DNA of 12,122 bases from Bacteroides sp. GTDB lineage: Bacteria > Bacteroidota > Bacteroidia > Bacteroidales > Bacteroidaceae. The DNA lies in the NCBI GenBank assembly GCA_030151635.1, contig JASLDF010000215.1:1-12122 (forward strand), written 5' to 3'. How positions within the stretch are numbered: the stretch's first letter is position 1; each line of letters opens with the position of its first letter. Positions 1 through 8,298 of this stretch are shown in pieces. A program made the translations under genes and the position numbers. The notes below the pieces were generated by a model. That model was not told the origin of the DNA, did no database searches, and worked only from the letters and a program-made list of their open reading frames with translations.

Positions 1-2163
1 GACGAAGAGATGCGTCATCTTAACAAAGAAAAAAATAGGTTCTTGTTATCGGATACTAACTCTTTACTTCAAAGTATTATTAAAGAGGGAGATTCATCTT
101 TTATATTCGAAAAGATTGGTTCTAACATTCGAAACATCATGATTGATGAGTTCCAAGATACAAGCCGTTTACAATGGCAAAACTTCAAACTGCTATTGGT
201 TGAAGGCTTATCTCAGGGTGCAGACAGTTTAATTGTGGGTGATGTTAAACAATCGATTTATCGCTGGAGAAGTGGCGATTGGTCTATCCTCAACAATCTT
301 GGCCAAAATAGTCATTTTGAATTCTTTCCAATTATCAAAAAAACACTTGACACGAATAGAAGAAGTCAAGCTAACATCATTATATTCAACAATATTCTCT
401 TTCGAATTATACTTGCAGATTTAAATATGAGGTACGAAGAAGAGATGAACGAGCCTTGCCACGATTTACTAAGTGCTTATGGAGATGTTGAACAACTATC
501 ACCCAAAGAAGAGAAAAAAGGTTATGTTGAGGTTAATCTAGTTGAAGGGGAAAATACGGAAGAGTATCAAGAAAATACGCTAAGTTTACTAGGTGCTCAA
601 GTACAAAACCTTATAGCACATGGTGTTGCCGAAAACGACATTGCCATCCTTGTTCGCAAAAACAAAGCAATTCCACAAATTGCCGACTTCTTTACAAAAC
701 AGCATGGCATTACTATCGTATCGGACGAGGCTTTCCGTTTAGACGCCTCATCGGCTATTTTAACTCTTATAAATGCGTTAAGACTTTTATCTGCACCGAA
801 TGACCAAATTGTACTGTCTAATTTAGTTCTGACTTATCAGAAGGATATTTTAAGACGTTTGGAGCCAAATGATTATTATCTTCTACAAAAAGATAAAGCC
901 CAGTTTCTACCTTCTGAGTTTACAAGTAAACAAGCTATTTTACGAGAACTTCCTCTGTATGAGTTATTGGAAAAACTCTTTGGTATTTTTGAGTTGGATA
1001 AACTTAACGATCAAGATGCTTATCTATTTTCATTCTTTGATAAGGTGATGAATTACTTAGATACCGAATCATCTTTACTGGAAGAGTTCTTACTCTATTG
1101 GGATCAAACTATGTGTTCGCAAACCATACCAAGTGGAGAGGTAGATGGTATTCGTATTCTTTCTATCCATAAATCAAAAGGATTAGAGTTTCACACAGTA
1201 CTGCTTCCATTTACAGACTGGCCACTTGAGGCAGATCGCATCGAACAGTTAATTTGGTGCGAAACCGATGAAGAACCATACAATGACATTGATATTGTTC
1301 CAATTACCTATAATAACAAAATGAATGAATCGTGCTACCAGAAAAGCTATTTAGAGGAACGATTACAATTGTGGGTAGATAATTTAAATCTTCTTTATGT
1401 TGCATTGACTCGTGCTGGTAGTAATTTAATCATCTATACCAAAGAGAAAGATAAATCGGGTATATCGAGCGTTATTAATGGAGTTATTGGATCTGTAGCG
1501 AAACTTCAGGAACTAGAATGGAACGAAGAAGGACCTTTTCGTTTTGGTGAAATCTGTCCTTCTAAAACAATCTTTAAGAAAGAGGTGAGTAATAATGTAT
1601 TTCTTGCCGAACCTGAGAAAGAGTCGGTCAAGATGAAAACCTTTGCTCACCAATTTGACTTTAAACAGTCTAATAAATCGGCTGATTTTATTGCTGGTGA
1701 TAATGAAGAGGAATCACCTTACCGTTTTATCAGTAGAGGTAATTTATTACATGAGTTATTCTCAAGTATTAAACATCCTGAAGATATTAAACCAGCAATT
1801 AAAAAGCTTAAGTTCGATGGATTAATCAGTACCAAAGAGGAAGAAGAAACCATTGAAGGTTTGACAAATCATGCTTTTGAGAATCCGGAAGTACAAGAAT
1901 GGTATGAGGATAAGTGGGACTTGTTCAACGAGTGTGCTATTATATATAACGTGGATGGTCGCTTAGAAACAAGACGCCCAGACCGTGTTATGGTTAGTCC
2001 TGACAGAGCACGTGCTGTAGTTGTCGATTTTAAATTCGGACAAAAACACAACCGTTACATGGGTCAGGTCAAAGAGTACATGAACCTGCTTAAGCAGATG
2101 GGCTATTCTAATATAGAAGGCTACATATGGTATGTTACTCAAAATGAAGTTGAACGCATATAA
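1..2163 (+). CDS. addA: AddA-like UvrD-family helicase/nuclease, 3' part (5' end outside window)
   Basis: This is the motor and nuclease subunit of a RecBCD/AddAB-type complex, which unwinds and resects broken DNA ends in the cytoplasm before RecA loading. The frame is open to base 1, so the gene starts upstream and the helicase P-loop (motif I) is not in view. Numbering from the Met at base 10, superfamily 1 motifs follow in order: motif II with DEFQDTS (46-52), motif III VGDVKQSIYRWR (76-87), TNRRS (115-119), motif V around SIHKSKGLEF (385-394) and motif VI LLYVALTRA (461-469). A C-terminal PD-(D/E)XK nuclease follows, with His581, Asp658, Asp673-Phe-Lys675 and a Gln686-x3-Tyr690 pair. All visible catalytic positions are intact and no frameshift is seen. 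The AddB-like gene begins 12 bases downstream, implying one operon. The family is clear; AddA rather than RecB rests on the C-terminal nuclease plus the AddB neighbour. Confidence 0.88.
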   Translation, partial: DEEMRHLNKEKNRFLLSDTNSLLQSIIKEGDSSFIFEKIGSNIRNIMIDEFQDTSRLQWQNFKLLLVEGLSQGADSLIVGDVKQSIYRWRSGDWSILNNLGQNSHFEFFPIIKKTLDTNRRSQANIIIFNNILFRIILADLNMRYEEEMNEPCHDLLSAYGDVEQLSPKEEKKGYVEVNLVEGENTEEYQENTLSLLGAQVQNLIAHGVAENDIAILVRKNKAIPQIADFFTKQHGITIVSDEAFRLDASSAILTLINALRLLSAPNDQIVLSNLVLTYQKDILRRLEPNDYYLLQKDKAQFLPSEFTSKQAILRELPLYELLEKLFGIFELDKLNDQDAYLFSFFDKVMNYLDTESSLLEEFLLYWDQTMCSQTIPSGEVDGIRILSIHKSKGLEFHTVLLPFTDWPLEADRIEQLIWCETDEEPYNDIDIVPITYNNKMNESCYQKSYLEERLQLWVDNLNLLYVALTRAGSNLIIYTKEKDKSGISSVINGVIGSVAKLQELEWNEEGPFRFGEICPSKTIFKKEVSNNVFLAEPEKESVKMKTFAHQFDFKQSNKSADFIAGDNEEESPYRFISRGNLLHELFSSIKHPEDIKPAIKKLKFDGLISTKEEEETIEGLTNHAFENPEVQEWYEDKWDLFNECAIIYNVDGRLETRRPDRVMVSPDRARAVVVDFKFGQKHNRYMGQVKEYMNLLKQMGYSNIEGYIWYVTQNEVERI

Positions 2164-2175
2164 TATCTAAAAAAC

Positions 2176-5070
2176 ATGAAAACTTTTCTACAGAGCGTTG
2201 CTCACGATATACATTCAAAATTAGGAAACGACTTGTCTAAAGTAGCTGTAGTATTCCCTAATAAACGTGCAAGTCTATTCTTTAATGAAGCTCTGGCTAC
2301 AGAGTCGGAAGTACCTATTTGGTCTCCTAGCTATCACAGCATTAGCGAATTGATGGAGTCTTTATCCGATTTACAATTGGCCGATGATTTACAGTTAATT
2401 ACGAAACTCTATTATATCTTTCAAAAACACACCGATAGTAACGAGACTCTAGATGATTTCTACTTTTGGGGAGAATTGTTACTAAGTGATTTTGACGACA
2501 TTGATAAGAACTTGGTAGATGCCGATAAATTATTTAGTAACCTAAGTGATTTAAAAGGCATTATGGATGATTACGATTTCCTTGAGCCAGAGCAAGAAGA
2601 AGCCATACAACGTTTCTTCGAGAATTTCTCTATTGAAAAAAGAACGGCTTTGAAAAACAAGTTTATTTCGCTTTGGGATAAACTAGGTGATATTTACACG
2701 GAGTTTAGAGCGACTTTATTTGATGAAAAACTTGCTTACGAAGGGATGTTATACCGCTATAACATTGAGAAACTTAATAAAGAGAACCTCAACTACAACA
2801 CGTATGTTTTTGTGGGTTTTAATGTATTGAACGAGGTGGAACTATCTCTATTCGAAAAATTAAGAGATTGGAGTAAAGCGAAGTATTATTGGGATTATGA
2901 TGTATTTTATACCGACAATAAATTTATTCGCCACGAAGCAGGAGAATTCATTAATCGCAATATCATTAAGTTCCCCAATGAGTTAGATAAATCGTTCTTT
3001 AACTCTTTAAATAAGCCTAAGAAGATGACCTACATATCTTCGGCTACAGAAACGGCACAAGCTCGTTATTTACCCACATGGATAGAACAAAATTTAGGTG
3101 AAAAGGAAAGAGAAACTGCGATTGTACTTTGTAACGAATCTCTTTTACTCCCTACTCTACATTCTATTCCACCCAAGGTTCAGAACCTAAATATTACCAT
3201 GGGATTTCCATTGGTTCAAACCCCTATCTATAGTTTGATTAAGGCTTTAATGGAACTTCAGTTAGATGGTTTCAATAGAGATAATGGAAATTACAGTTAC
3301 AAAGAAGTACTTGCCGTGCTTAAACACCCATATACCCGTTTAATTACAGATAAGGCAAGTCTAGTTGAAGAATTTATTATAAATAAAAACAGATTTTACT
3401 TAACGCCAAGTCAAATCAATGGCAAGCTAAAAAACACAGACACTGCCGATGATTTCCTATCTTTCCTATTTGAGCCTCAAATTGGAACAAAAGATTTATG
3501 TAAATACCTTACTGAAGCTGTTGAACGAGTAACTCCATTATATCGCAAAGATGCAAAGGAGGAAGATGTCTTTGACCAACTATACCGAGAATCTCTATTT
3601 AAATGCTACACAGTAATTAACCGATTCTTAGGACTAATTGAATCTGATGAATTACCTATCAAGGATAGAACTTTACAACATCTAATAGAAAAGGTTCTGA
3701 GTGGCTCAAATATCCCTTTCCACGGAGAACCTGCTATTGGTATGCAAGTAATGGGAGTGCTAGAAACTCGTAATCTTGACTTTAAAAATCTAGTTCTTCT
3801 TTCGGTAAATGAAGGTTTGCTTCCCCAAACGCCTTCCGAGGCTTCTTTTATTCCTTACAACCTAAGAAAGGCTTTTGGCATGACTACCATTGAACATCAA
3901 AATGCAGTTTATGCTTACTACTTCTATCGAATGATTCAACGGGCAGAGAATGTAACTTTAATGTATAACACAGCATCGGATGGTTTAAATAAAGGAGAAA
4001 TCTCTCGATTTATGAACCAACTACTTGTAGAATGGCCTCACCCCATTGAACGCAAGTACATTGAAGCAGGGCAACAACCCGTAACGGAACCTGAAATTGT
4101 ATTTGACAAAACTCCTGAAATATTTTCAATCCTTAAAAAGAAGTATGATACAAGCCTAGAGCGTAATAAAGATCGAATTTTATCTCCATCTGCATTAAAT
4201 ACATACCTAGATTGTAAATTAAAATTTTACTACAGATACATTGCTAGTTTAAAAGCTGCTGATGATGTAAATGATGAAATTGATGCGGCCCTCTTTGGTA
4301 CTTTATTTCATGAAGCTGCAGAAACAATATATAATGAGATAGCTAACAATCAAAAAAACAAACTCATCAGTAAAGATGAAATTGAGAGTTATCTTAAATC
4401 TCCATATAAAATAGAACAGCATGTAGATAATGCTTTCAAAAAAGAATTTTTCAAATCGGATATAAACGAACGACCTCCATACAATGGTCTACAGTTAATT
4501 AATTCTAGAGTGGTAGTATCCTATGTTAAGCAACTGCTTAGACAAGATGCAAGGTATGCTCCTTTTACAATTATTGGAATGGAGAATTTGTGTCGTAAAC
4601 CATTCCAAATCAATTCTCCAAGTGGTGAGTTTACCATCAATATTGGTGGATATATAGATCGTTTTGACCTTAAAGATGGCATCCTACGAATTGTAGATTA
4701 TAAAACTGGTGGCAATGCGAAGAAAATAAATGCTATAGAGGAGCTATTTGAAGATTCAAATAAACGAGCTACACATATATTTCAAACCTTCATCTATGCA
4801 GATATTATTTCGGACGATATGAAACAGTATAAAGTGGCTCCGTCATTGCTTTACATTCACCGTGCTGCAGATGAAGATTATTCACCTATTATACAAATGG
4901 GTAGTCGACCGGCTAAAGATATTGATGATTACACAGAAATAAAAGAGGAGTTCTTCACTCACCTATCTGAATTAATACAGGAAATATTTGAAAAAGATGT
5001 TAGTTTTAGTCAAACAGAGAACCGAGATTCTTGCGGTTATTGTGACTTTAAGGCACTATGTAAACGTTAG
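2176..5070 (+). CDS. addB: AddB-like PD-(D/E)XK nuclease subunit with predicted 4Fe-4S cluster
   Basis: This 964-residue protein is the likely partner of the preceding AddA-like subunit in double-strand-break resection. Its middle carries the helicase-like section typical of AddB, with GVLETRNLDF (527-536) and NEGLLPQTP (545-553). The C-terminal nuclease shows His712 in FGTLFHE, Asp828 in GYIDRFD, Asp841-Tyr-Lys843 and Gln870-x3-Tyr874. Cys680 lies just before the nuclease, and Cys953-x2-Cys956-x5-Cys962 lies at the extreme C-terminus. In known AddB and related nucleases, this one-plus-three cysteine arrangement holds a 4Fe-4S cluster that staples the nuclease fold. The N-terminus has VVFPNKRASLFF (25-36) but no Walker A (GxxxxGK[ST]), unlike well-studied Firmicute AddB, so ATPase activity here is doubtful. 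The ATG at 2176 fits the 12-base gap after the upstream stop. No own promoter is seen; a terminator follows. Confidence 0.88.
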   Translation: MKTFLQSVAHDIHSKLGNDLSKVAVVFPNKRASLFFNEALATESEVPIWSPSYHSISELMESLSDLQLADDLQLITKLYYIFQKHTDSNETLDDFYFWGELLLSDFDDIDKNLVDADKLFSNLSDLKGIMDDYDFLEPEQEEAIQRFFENFSIEKRTALKNKFISLWDKLGDIYTEFRATLFDEKLAYEGMLYRYNIEKLNKENLNYNTYVFVGFNVLNEVELSLFEKLRDWSKAKYYWDYDVFYTDNKFIRHEAGEFINRNIIKFPNELDKSFFNSLNKPKKMTYISSATETAQARYLPTWIEQNLGEKERETAIVLCNESLLLPTLHSIPPKVQNLNITMGFPLVQTPIYSLIKALMELQLDGFNRDNGNYSYKEVLAVLKHPYTRLITDKASLVEEFIINKNRFYLTPSQINGKLKNTDTADDFLSFLFEPQIGTKDLCKYLTEAVERVTPLYRKDAKEEDVFDQLYRESLFKCYTVINRFLGLIESDELPIKDRTLQHLIEKVLSGSNIPFHGEPAIGMQVMGVLETRNLDFKNLVLLSVNEGLLPQTPSEASFIPYNLRKAFGMTTIEHQNAVYAYYFYRMIQRAENVTLMYNTASDGLNKGEISRFMNQLLVEWPHPIERKYIEAGQQPVTEPEIVFDKTPEIFSILKKKYDTSLERNKDRILSPSALNTYLDCKLKFYYRYIASLKAADDVNDEIDAALFGTLFHEAAETIYNEIANNQKNKLISKDEIESYLKSPYKIEQHVDNAFKKEFFKSDINERPPYNGLQLINSRVVVSYVKQLLRQDARYAPFTIIGMENLCRKPFQINSPSGEFTINIGGYIDRFDLKDGILRIVDYKTGGNAKKINAIEELFEDSNKRATHIFQTFIYADIISDDMKQYKVAPSLLYIHRAADEDYSPIIQMGSRPAKDIDDYTEIKEEFFTHLSELIQEIFEKDVSFSQTENRDSCGYCDFKALCKR

Positions 5071-5110
5071 ATTTAAAGGTTATTTCTAGACTTGATAACA
5101 AATAATTTTC

Positions 5111-5149
5111 ACAAATGGCAAGGCTTATTCGTCTTGCCATTTGTTTTTT
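5111..5149 (+). terminator. Intrinsic terminator of the addA-addB operon
   Basis: A perfect 12-base-pair inverted repeat (ACAAATGGCAAG at 5111-5122, CTTGCCATTTGT at 5133-5144) encloses a 10-base loop and runs into six Ts (5144-5149). It begins 40 bases after the addB stop codon, as expected for Rho-independent termination, and separates the repair operon from the next promoter. Confidence 0.9.
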
Positions 5150-5294
5150 GTATTATTAACTAATAAGGTCTAAAACAATTCCAAGACATAGCCTAGACTA
5201 TTTAAATCCACGTTTATGGAGATTAATAGGGTAATAATGGTTACAAAAACAATTTATAATAGAGCCTTAAAACGTGCTTTTATTACGCTGATTG

Positions 5295-5325
5295 TTTGTG
5301 GTAAAAGTATAAAGCAGTATATTTG
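5295..5325 (+). promoter_or_regulatory. Bacteroidota-type promoter of the acyl-CoA ligase operon
   Basis: TTTG at 5295-5298 is followed after exactly 19 bases by TATATTTG at 5318-5325. This matches the -33 TTTG and -7 TAnnTTTG consensus of the Bacteroidota primary sigma factor at its usual 19-21 base spacing. Transcription should start near 5330-5332, about 20 bases before the ATG at 5353. The element overlaps the in-frame TTG at 5323, which therefore cannot be the start codon of this transcript. The remaining gap upstream (5150-5294) shows no other clear feature. Confidence 0.75.
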
Positions 5326-5352
5326 CTCAGATTATCAACTAATGTGCAAATA

Positions 5353-7008
5353 ATGGAAAAAAGTTTTAACGCTTATATAGAAAACAGCATAAAGAACAAT
5401 TGGGACCTAGATGCCTTAACCGACTACGATGGTGCGACACTACAATATAAAGATGTAGCCCGCAAAATCGAAAAGGTTCATATCATTCTTGAAGAGAGTG
5501 GCGTCAAGAAAGGTCAGAAGATTGCAATCTGTGGCAAAAACAGTTCACATTGGGGAGTTACATTCCTAGCAATCTTAACCTATGGTGCCGTTGCTGTACC
5601 CATTCTACATGAGTTTAAAGAAGATAATATTCACAATATTGTAAACCATTCTGAAGCAAAACTACTTTTTGTTGGTGACGTAGTGTGGGAAGGTCTAAAT
5701 GAATCTGCAATGCCAGGTATCCACGGTATTGTTTTAATGAACGACTTTTCACTACTAGTTTCAAGAAGCAGTAAACTAACCAGAGCTCGTGAACACCTTA
5801 ATGAGCTGTTTGGTAAAAAATACCCTAAAAACTTCAGAGTTGAACACATCAACTATCATAAAGATCAACCAGAAGAATTAGCGATTATAAATTATACATC
5901 GGGAACTACAAGTTACTCTAAAGGAGTTATGCTACCTTATAGAAGCTTATGGTCGAATGTAAGATTTGCTTTTGAAGTTATAGACCTTAAGCCTGGAAAT
6001 AAAACCATCTCAATGTTACCAATGGCCCACATGTATGGTATGGCTTTTGAATTCTTATATGAATTCTCTGCAGGCTGCCAAATTTTCTTCTTAACAAGAA
6101 TGCCTACTCCGAAAATTATATTTAAAGCTTTTTCTGAAATTAAGCCTAATTTAATTGTTGCAGTACCTCTTATCATTGAGAAAATTATCAAAAAGAGCAT
6201 CTTCCCTATTTTGGAAAAACCAAGCATGAAATTCTTGATGAAGATTCCATTCATCAATGATAAAATCAAAGCACAAATCCGTTCAAAAATTGTTGATGCC
6301 TTCGGTGGAAACTTTATTGAAGTAATTGTGGGAGGAGCTGCATTTAACAAAGAGATTGAAGAATTTTTAAAAGAGATAAACTTCCCTTATACTGTTGGAT
6401 ACGGTATGACAGAGTGTGCTCCAATTATCTGTTACGAATGGTGGGAAGATTTCAAAATGGGTTCTTGCGGTAAAGCAGTACCTAGAATGGAAGTCAAAGT
6501 TTTATCTGATGATCCAGAAAATGTTGCTGGCGAAATTATTTGCCGTGGTGATAATGTTATGCTTGGCTATTATAAGAATGATGAAGCTACTGCTGAAGTT
6601 ATTCGTGATGGCTGGATGCACACTGGAGACTTAGGTACAATTGATGCTGAAGGCAACTTGTACATTAGAGGTAGAAGTAAAAATATGCTTTTAAGTGCCA
6701 ATGGTCAAAATATTTACCCTGAAGAGATAGAAGATAAATTAAATAACCTACCTTATGTAGCTGAAAGTCTTGTTGTACAACAAAATGACATTTTAGTAGG
6801 GTTGGTTTATCCAGACTTTAATGATATGATGGCAAACGGCTATAAAATTGAAGATGCCGATAAAATTATGGAGGACAATAGAGTTCTATTAAACTCGCTT
6901 CTTCCTAAATATAGCCAACTAACAAAAATGAAAGTCTACCCTGAAGAGTTCGAAAAAACTCCTAAAAAAAGTATCAAGCGTTTCTTATATCAAGAAGCTA
7001 AAGGATAA
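5353..7008 (+). CDS. AMP-binding long-chain fatty acid--CoA ligase-like enzyme
   Basis: This 551-residue enzyme belongs to the ANL (acyl/aryl-CoA synthetase) superfamily. It likely activates fatty acids with ATP to an acyl-adenylate and then to acyl-CoA. Visible motifs are the phosphate-binding loop YTSGTTSYSKG (181-191), the adenine and acyl pocket motif GYGMTECAP (349-357), HTGDLG with Asp426 for ribose binding (423-428), and the hinge region GRSKNMLLSANGQNIYPEE (440-458). No signal peptide is seen. The C-terminal motif reads TPKKSIKR (536-543), so the position normally held by the adenylation lysine appears to be Ser540. Nearby Lys538, Lys539 and Lys542 may substitute. I chose the ATG at 5353 because the promoter -7 element covers the upstream TTG of the same frame. 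The surface repeat protein starts 4 bases after the stop, so the two are cotranscribed. Chain-length specificity cannot be read from sequence, and another adenylate-forming role is possible. Confidence 0.87.
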   Translation: MEKSFNAYIENSIKNNWDLDALTDYDGATLQYKDVARKIEKVHIILEESGVKKGQKIAICGKNSSHWGVTFLAILTYGAVAVPILHEFKEDNIHNIVNHSEAKLLFVGDVVWEGLNESAMPGIHGIVLMNDFSLLVSRSSKLTRAREHLNELFGKKYPKNFRVEHINYHKDQPEELAIINYTSGTTSYSKGVMLPYRSLWSNVRFAFEVIDLKPGNKTISMLPMAHMYGMAFEFLYEFSAGCQIFFLTRMPTPKIIFKAFSEIKPNLIVAVPLIIEKIIKKSIFPILEKPSMKFLMKIPFINDKIKAQIRSKIVDAFGGNFIEVIVGGAAFNKEIEEFLKEINFPYTVGYGMTECAPIICYEWWEDFKMGSCGKAVPRMEVKVLSDDPENVAGEIICRGDNVMLGYYKNDEATAEVIRDGWMHTGDLGTIDAEGNLYIRGRSKNMLLSANGQNIYPEEIEDKLNNLPYVAESLVVQQNDILVGLVYPDFNDMMANGYKIEDADKIMEDNRVLLNSLLPKYSQLTKMKVYPEEFEKTPKKSIKRFLYQEAKG

Positions 7009-7012
7009 TTTA

Positions 7013-8227
7013 ATGATGACTAAAATTAAATACATAATAACAACAGCAGCTTTCTTATTAGCTGCTGTTGTTGTTTCTGCACAAAATAAAAGTGCAGGAA
7101 TTAACCTTTCTCTATGGAATGGCGTAGCCACTCAACCATATAACCCACAGCAGAAAACCTACCTAAACTTAGGTATTGCAACCAAGCAATATAATCTATA
7201 TGGAGTAGGAATTAATCTTCTAGGGACTCTGGTTAAGCAAGATAGTTATGGGCTCCAGTTATCGGGATTATACCATATTGCAGGAGAACAACGAGGAGTG
7301 TCTTTTGCAGGTTTAGCACAAATGGTGGCTTCCGATGCAAAAGGTATAAATGCTTCGGGACTTTTTAATATTATTGCTGAATCTCATTCAGGAGTATTAG
7401 CTGCAGGGCTATTTAACATCGTAGGTAACGACATGAGTGGAATTAATCTATCGGGGTTGCTCAACATTAATGGTGATGATGTTAAAGGTGTATCTATAGC
7501 TGGACTATCAACCATTGCAGGGGAAGACAATAATGGAGTTACAATAAGTGGGTTATTTAATATTACGGGAAACAAACAAAGAGGTATAGCATTATCAGGA
7601 CTCTTCAACCTTTCGGATGAAATGGTTGGCTTATCTGCAACTAGTTTATTTAACATAACCAATCAGGCTAGTGGTCTTCAACTCTCATTATTCAACATAG
7701 CTAGTCGAATTAAAGGAGCACAAATAGGATTAATCAACATCAATGGTGATGAGAAATACGGCTATCAGTTAGGACTTATCAATTTAAGCCCAAGCACGAA
7801 AATACAAGCTATGGCATATGGTGGCAATCTAAGCAAGATGAGTTTGGCTGTTCGATTTAAAAACAAAAACTACTACAACATAGTCGGTATTTCATCTCCT
7901 AGCTATTTAAGCTTTAGTGATAAATTCTCTGGGGCTATCCTGTACCGTACAGGTGGATATCTAAACCTAAGTAAACACTTTGATATTAGTGCCGATTTAG
8001 GATATCAGCACATCAATAGCTTTAAGAATAGACTTGATGAAACTACACCTCATAGAATGTACGCACTTGAAGGAAGAGTTAACTTAGAATATAATATATC
8101 TAATAAATTAGGCATGCTTGCAACTGCAGGATATGGTACAAGTAAGAAGTATGGAGAAAGCCATAGCTTCAGAAAAGGATGGCTAGTAGAAGGAGGACTA
8201 TTTTACACATTGAATAGAGTGAAATAG
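7013..8227 (+). CDS. Secreted/surface protein with ~16-residue Gly-rich repeats, resembling LA_2272-type surface repeat proteins
   Basis: This 404-residue protein has no known function. It begins with a signal peptide: a Lys-containing N-terminus, a hydrophobic core (about 8-22) and a probable signal peptidase I site after VSA (21-23). There is no lipobox cysteine. Residues 80-263 form about twelve tandem repeats of the pattern G-[VI]-x-x-[SA]-G-L-F-N-I followed by a variable polar stretch. The period is exactly 16 residues from 95 to 190, then 14-15. This resembles the repeats annotated as LA_2272 surface repeats; I make that match from memory of the pattern. From about 276 to the end, alternating polar and hydrophobic segments with aromatic residues, ending in GGLFYTLNRVK, look like outer-membrane beta-strands. 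The start overlaps two ATGs (7013 and 7016); the first is used. It lies 4 bases after the acyl-CoA ligase gene, so expression is probably shared. An envelope location is well supported; the role is unknown. Confidence 0.83.
   Translation: MMTKIKYIITTAAFLLAAVVVSAQNKSAGINLSLWNGVATQPYNPQQKTYLNLGIATKQYNLYGVGINLLGTLVKQDSYGLQLSGLYHIAGEQRGVSFAGLAQMVASDAKGINASGLFNIIAESHSGVLAAGLFNIVGNDMSGINLSGLLNINGDDVKGVSIAGLSTIAGEDNNGVTISGLFNITGNKQRGIALSGLFNLSDEMVGLSATSLFNITNQASGLQLSLFNIASRIKGAQIGLININGDEKYGYQLGLINLSPSTKIQAMAYGGNLSKMSLAVRFKNKNYYNIVGISSPSYLSFSDKFSGAILYRTGGYLNLSKHFDISADLGYQHINSFKNRLDETTPHRMYALEGRVNLEYNISNKLGMLATAGYGTSKKYGESHSFRKGWLVEGGLFYTLNRVK
7039..7072 (+). other. Perfect RNA hairpin within the signal-peptide codons
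   Basis: A perfect 13-base-pair inverted repeat (AACAACAGCAGCT at 7039-7051, AGCTGCTGTTGTT at 7060-7072) with an 8-base loop begins 26 bases after the ATG of the repeat protein gene. It could modulate translation or transcription of this second gene. It may equally be a by-product of Thr-Ala-Ala and Ala-Ala-Val codon runs in the signal peptide. The T-rich stretch after it is short and broken, so I do not call a terminator. Confidence 0.45.
7250..7801 (+). repeat. Protein-level tandem repeat array (~12 units of 14-16 codons)
   Basis: Units start at residues 80, 95, 111, 127, 143, 159, 175, 191, 206, 221, 235 and 250 of the surface protein. Typical units are GINASGLFNI, GINLSGLLNI and GVTISGLFNI, each followed by six polar or small residues. 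The first unit is 15 residues, the next six are exactly 16, and the last five are 14 or 15 and lose the central Gly. Codon choice differs freely between units, so the DNA is not a simple repeat. The array looks old and selected at the protein level rather than recently expanded. Confidence 0.8.
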
Positions 8228-8253
8228 GATAACATCTATCAAACTATAAACAA

Positions 8254-8290
8254 AAGGGTGCAACACATAACTGTGTTGCACCCTTCTTTA
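8254..8290. terminator. Bidirectional intrinsic terminator between convergent operons
   Basis: A 14-base-pair inverted repeat (8254-8267 and 8272-8285, core GGGTGCAACACA/TGTGTTGCACCC) has a 4-base loop. On the + strand it is followed by CTTTATTCTT, and on the - strand by a T-rich run (TTTTGTTT across the stem base). It starts 26 bases after the surface protein stop and lies 13 bases beyond the fbp stop, so it can serve both convergent transcripts. Confidence 0.87.
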
Positions 8291-8298
8291 TTCTTGGA

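Noticed and set aside
1..5070. The helicase-nuclease pair considered as part of a phage-defence system.
   Set aside because: The motif set and the AddB partner with its iron-sulfur cysteines fit the housekeeping AddAB repair complex, and no effector or mobile-element gene lies nearby.
5237..5353. A 38-codon ORF (ATG at 5237) whose stop overlaps the ligase start as TAATG.
   Set aside because: The stop-start overlap is suggestive of coupling, but the ORF spans the predicted promoter and would not be on the transcript that starts near 5330. Its product shows no recognisable motif.
5937..6350. A 137-codon open frame on the - strand inside the acyl-CoA ligase gene.
   Set aside because: It is antisense to the well-conserved ligase frame, has no promoter or recognisable domain, and fits chance openness opposite an AT-rich gene.
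7384..7662. A 92-codon - strand frame opposite the repeat array.
   Set aside because: Its apparent repeats, rich in Pro, Ser and Leu, mirror the sense repeats. Nothing else supports it.
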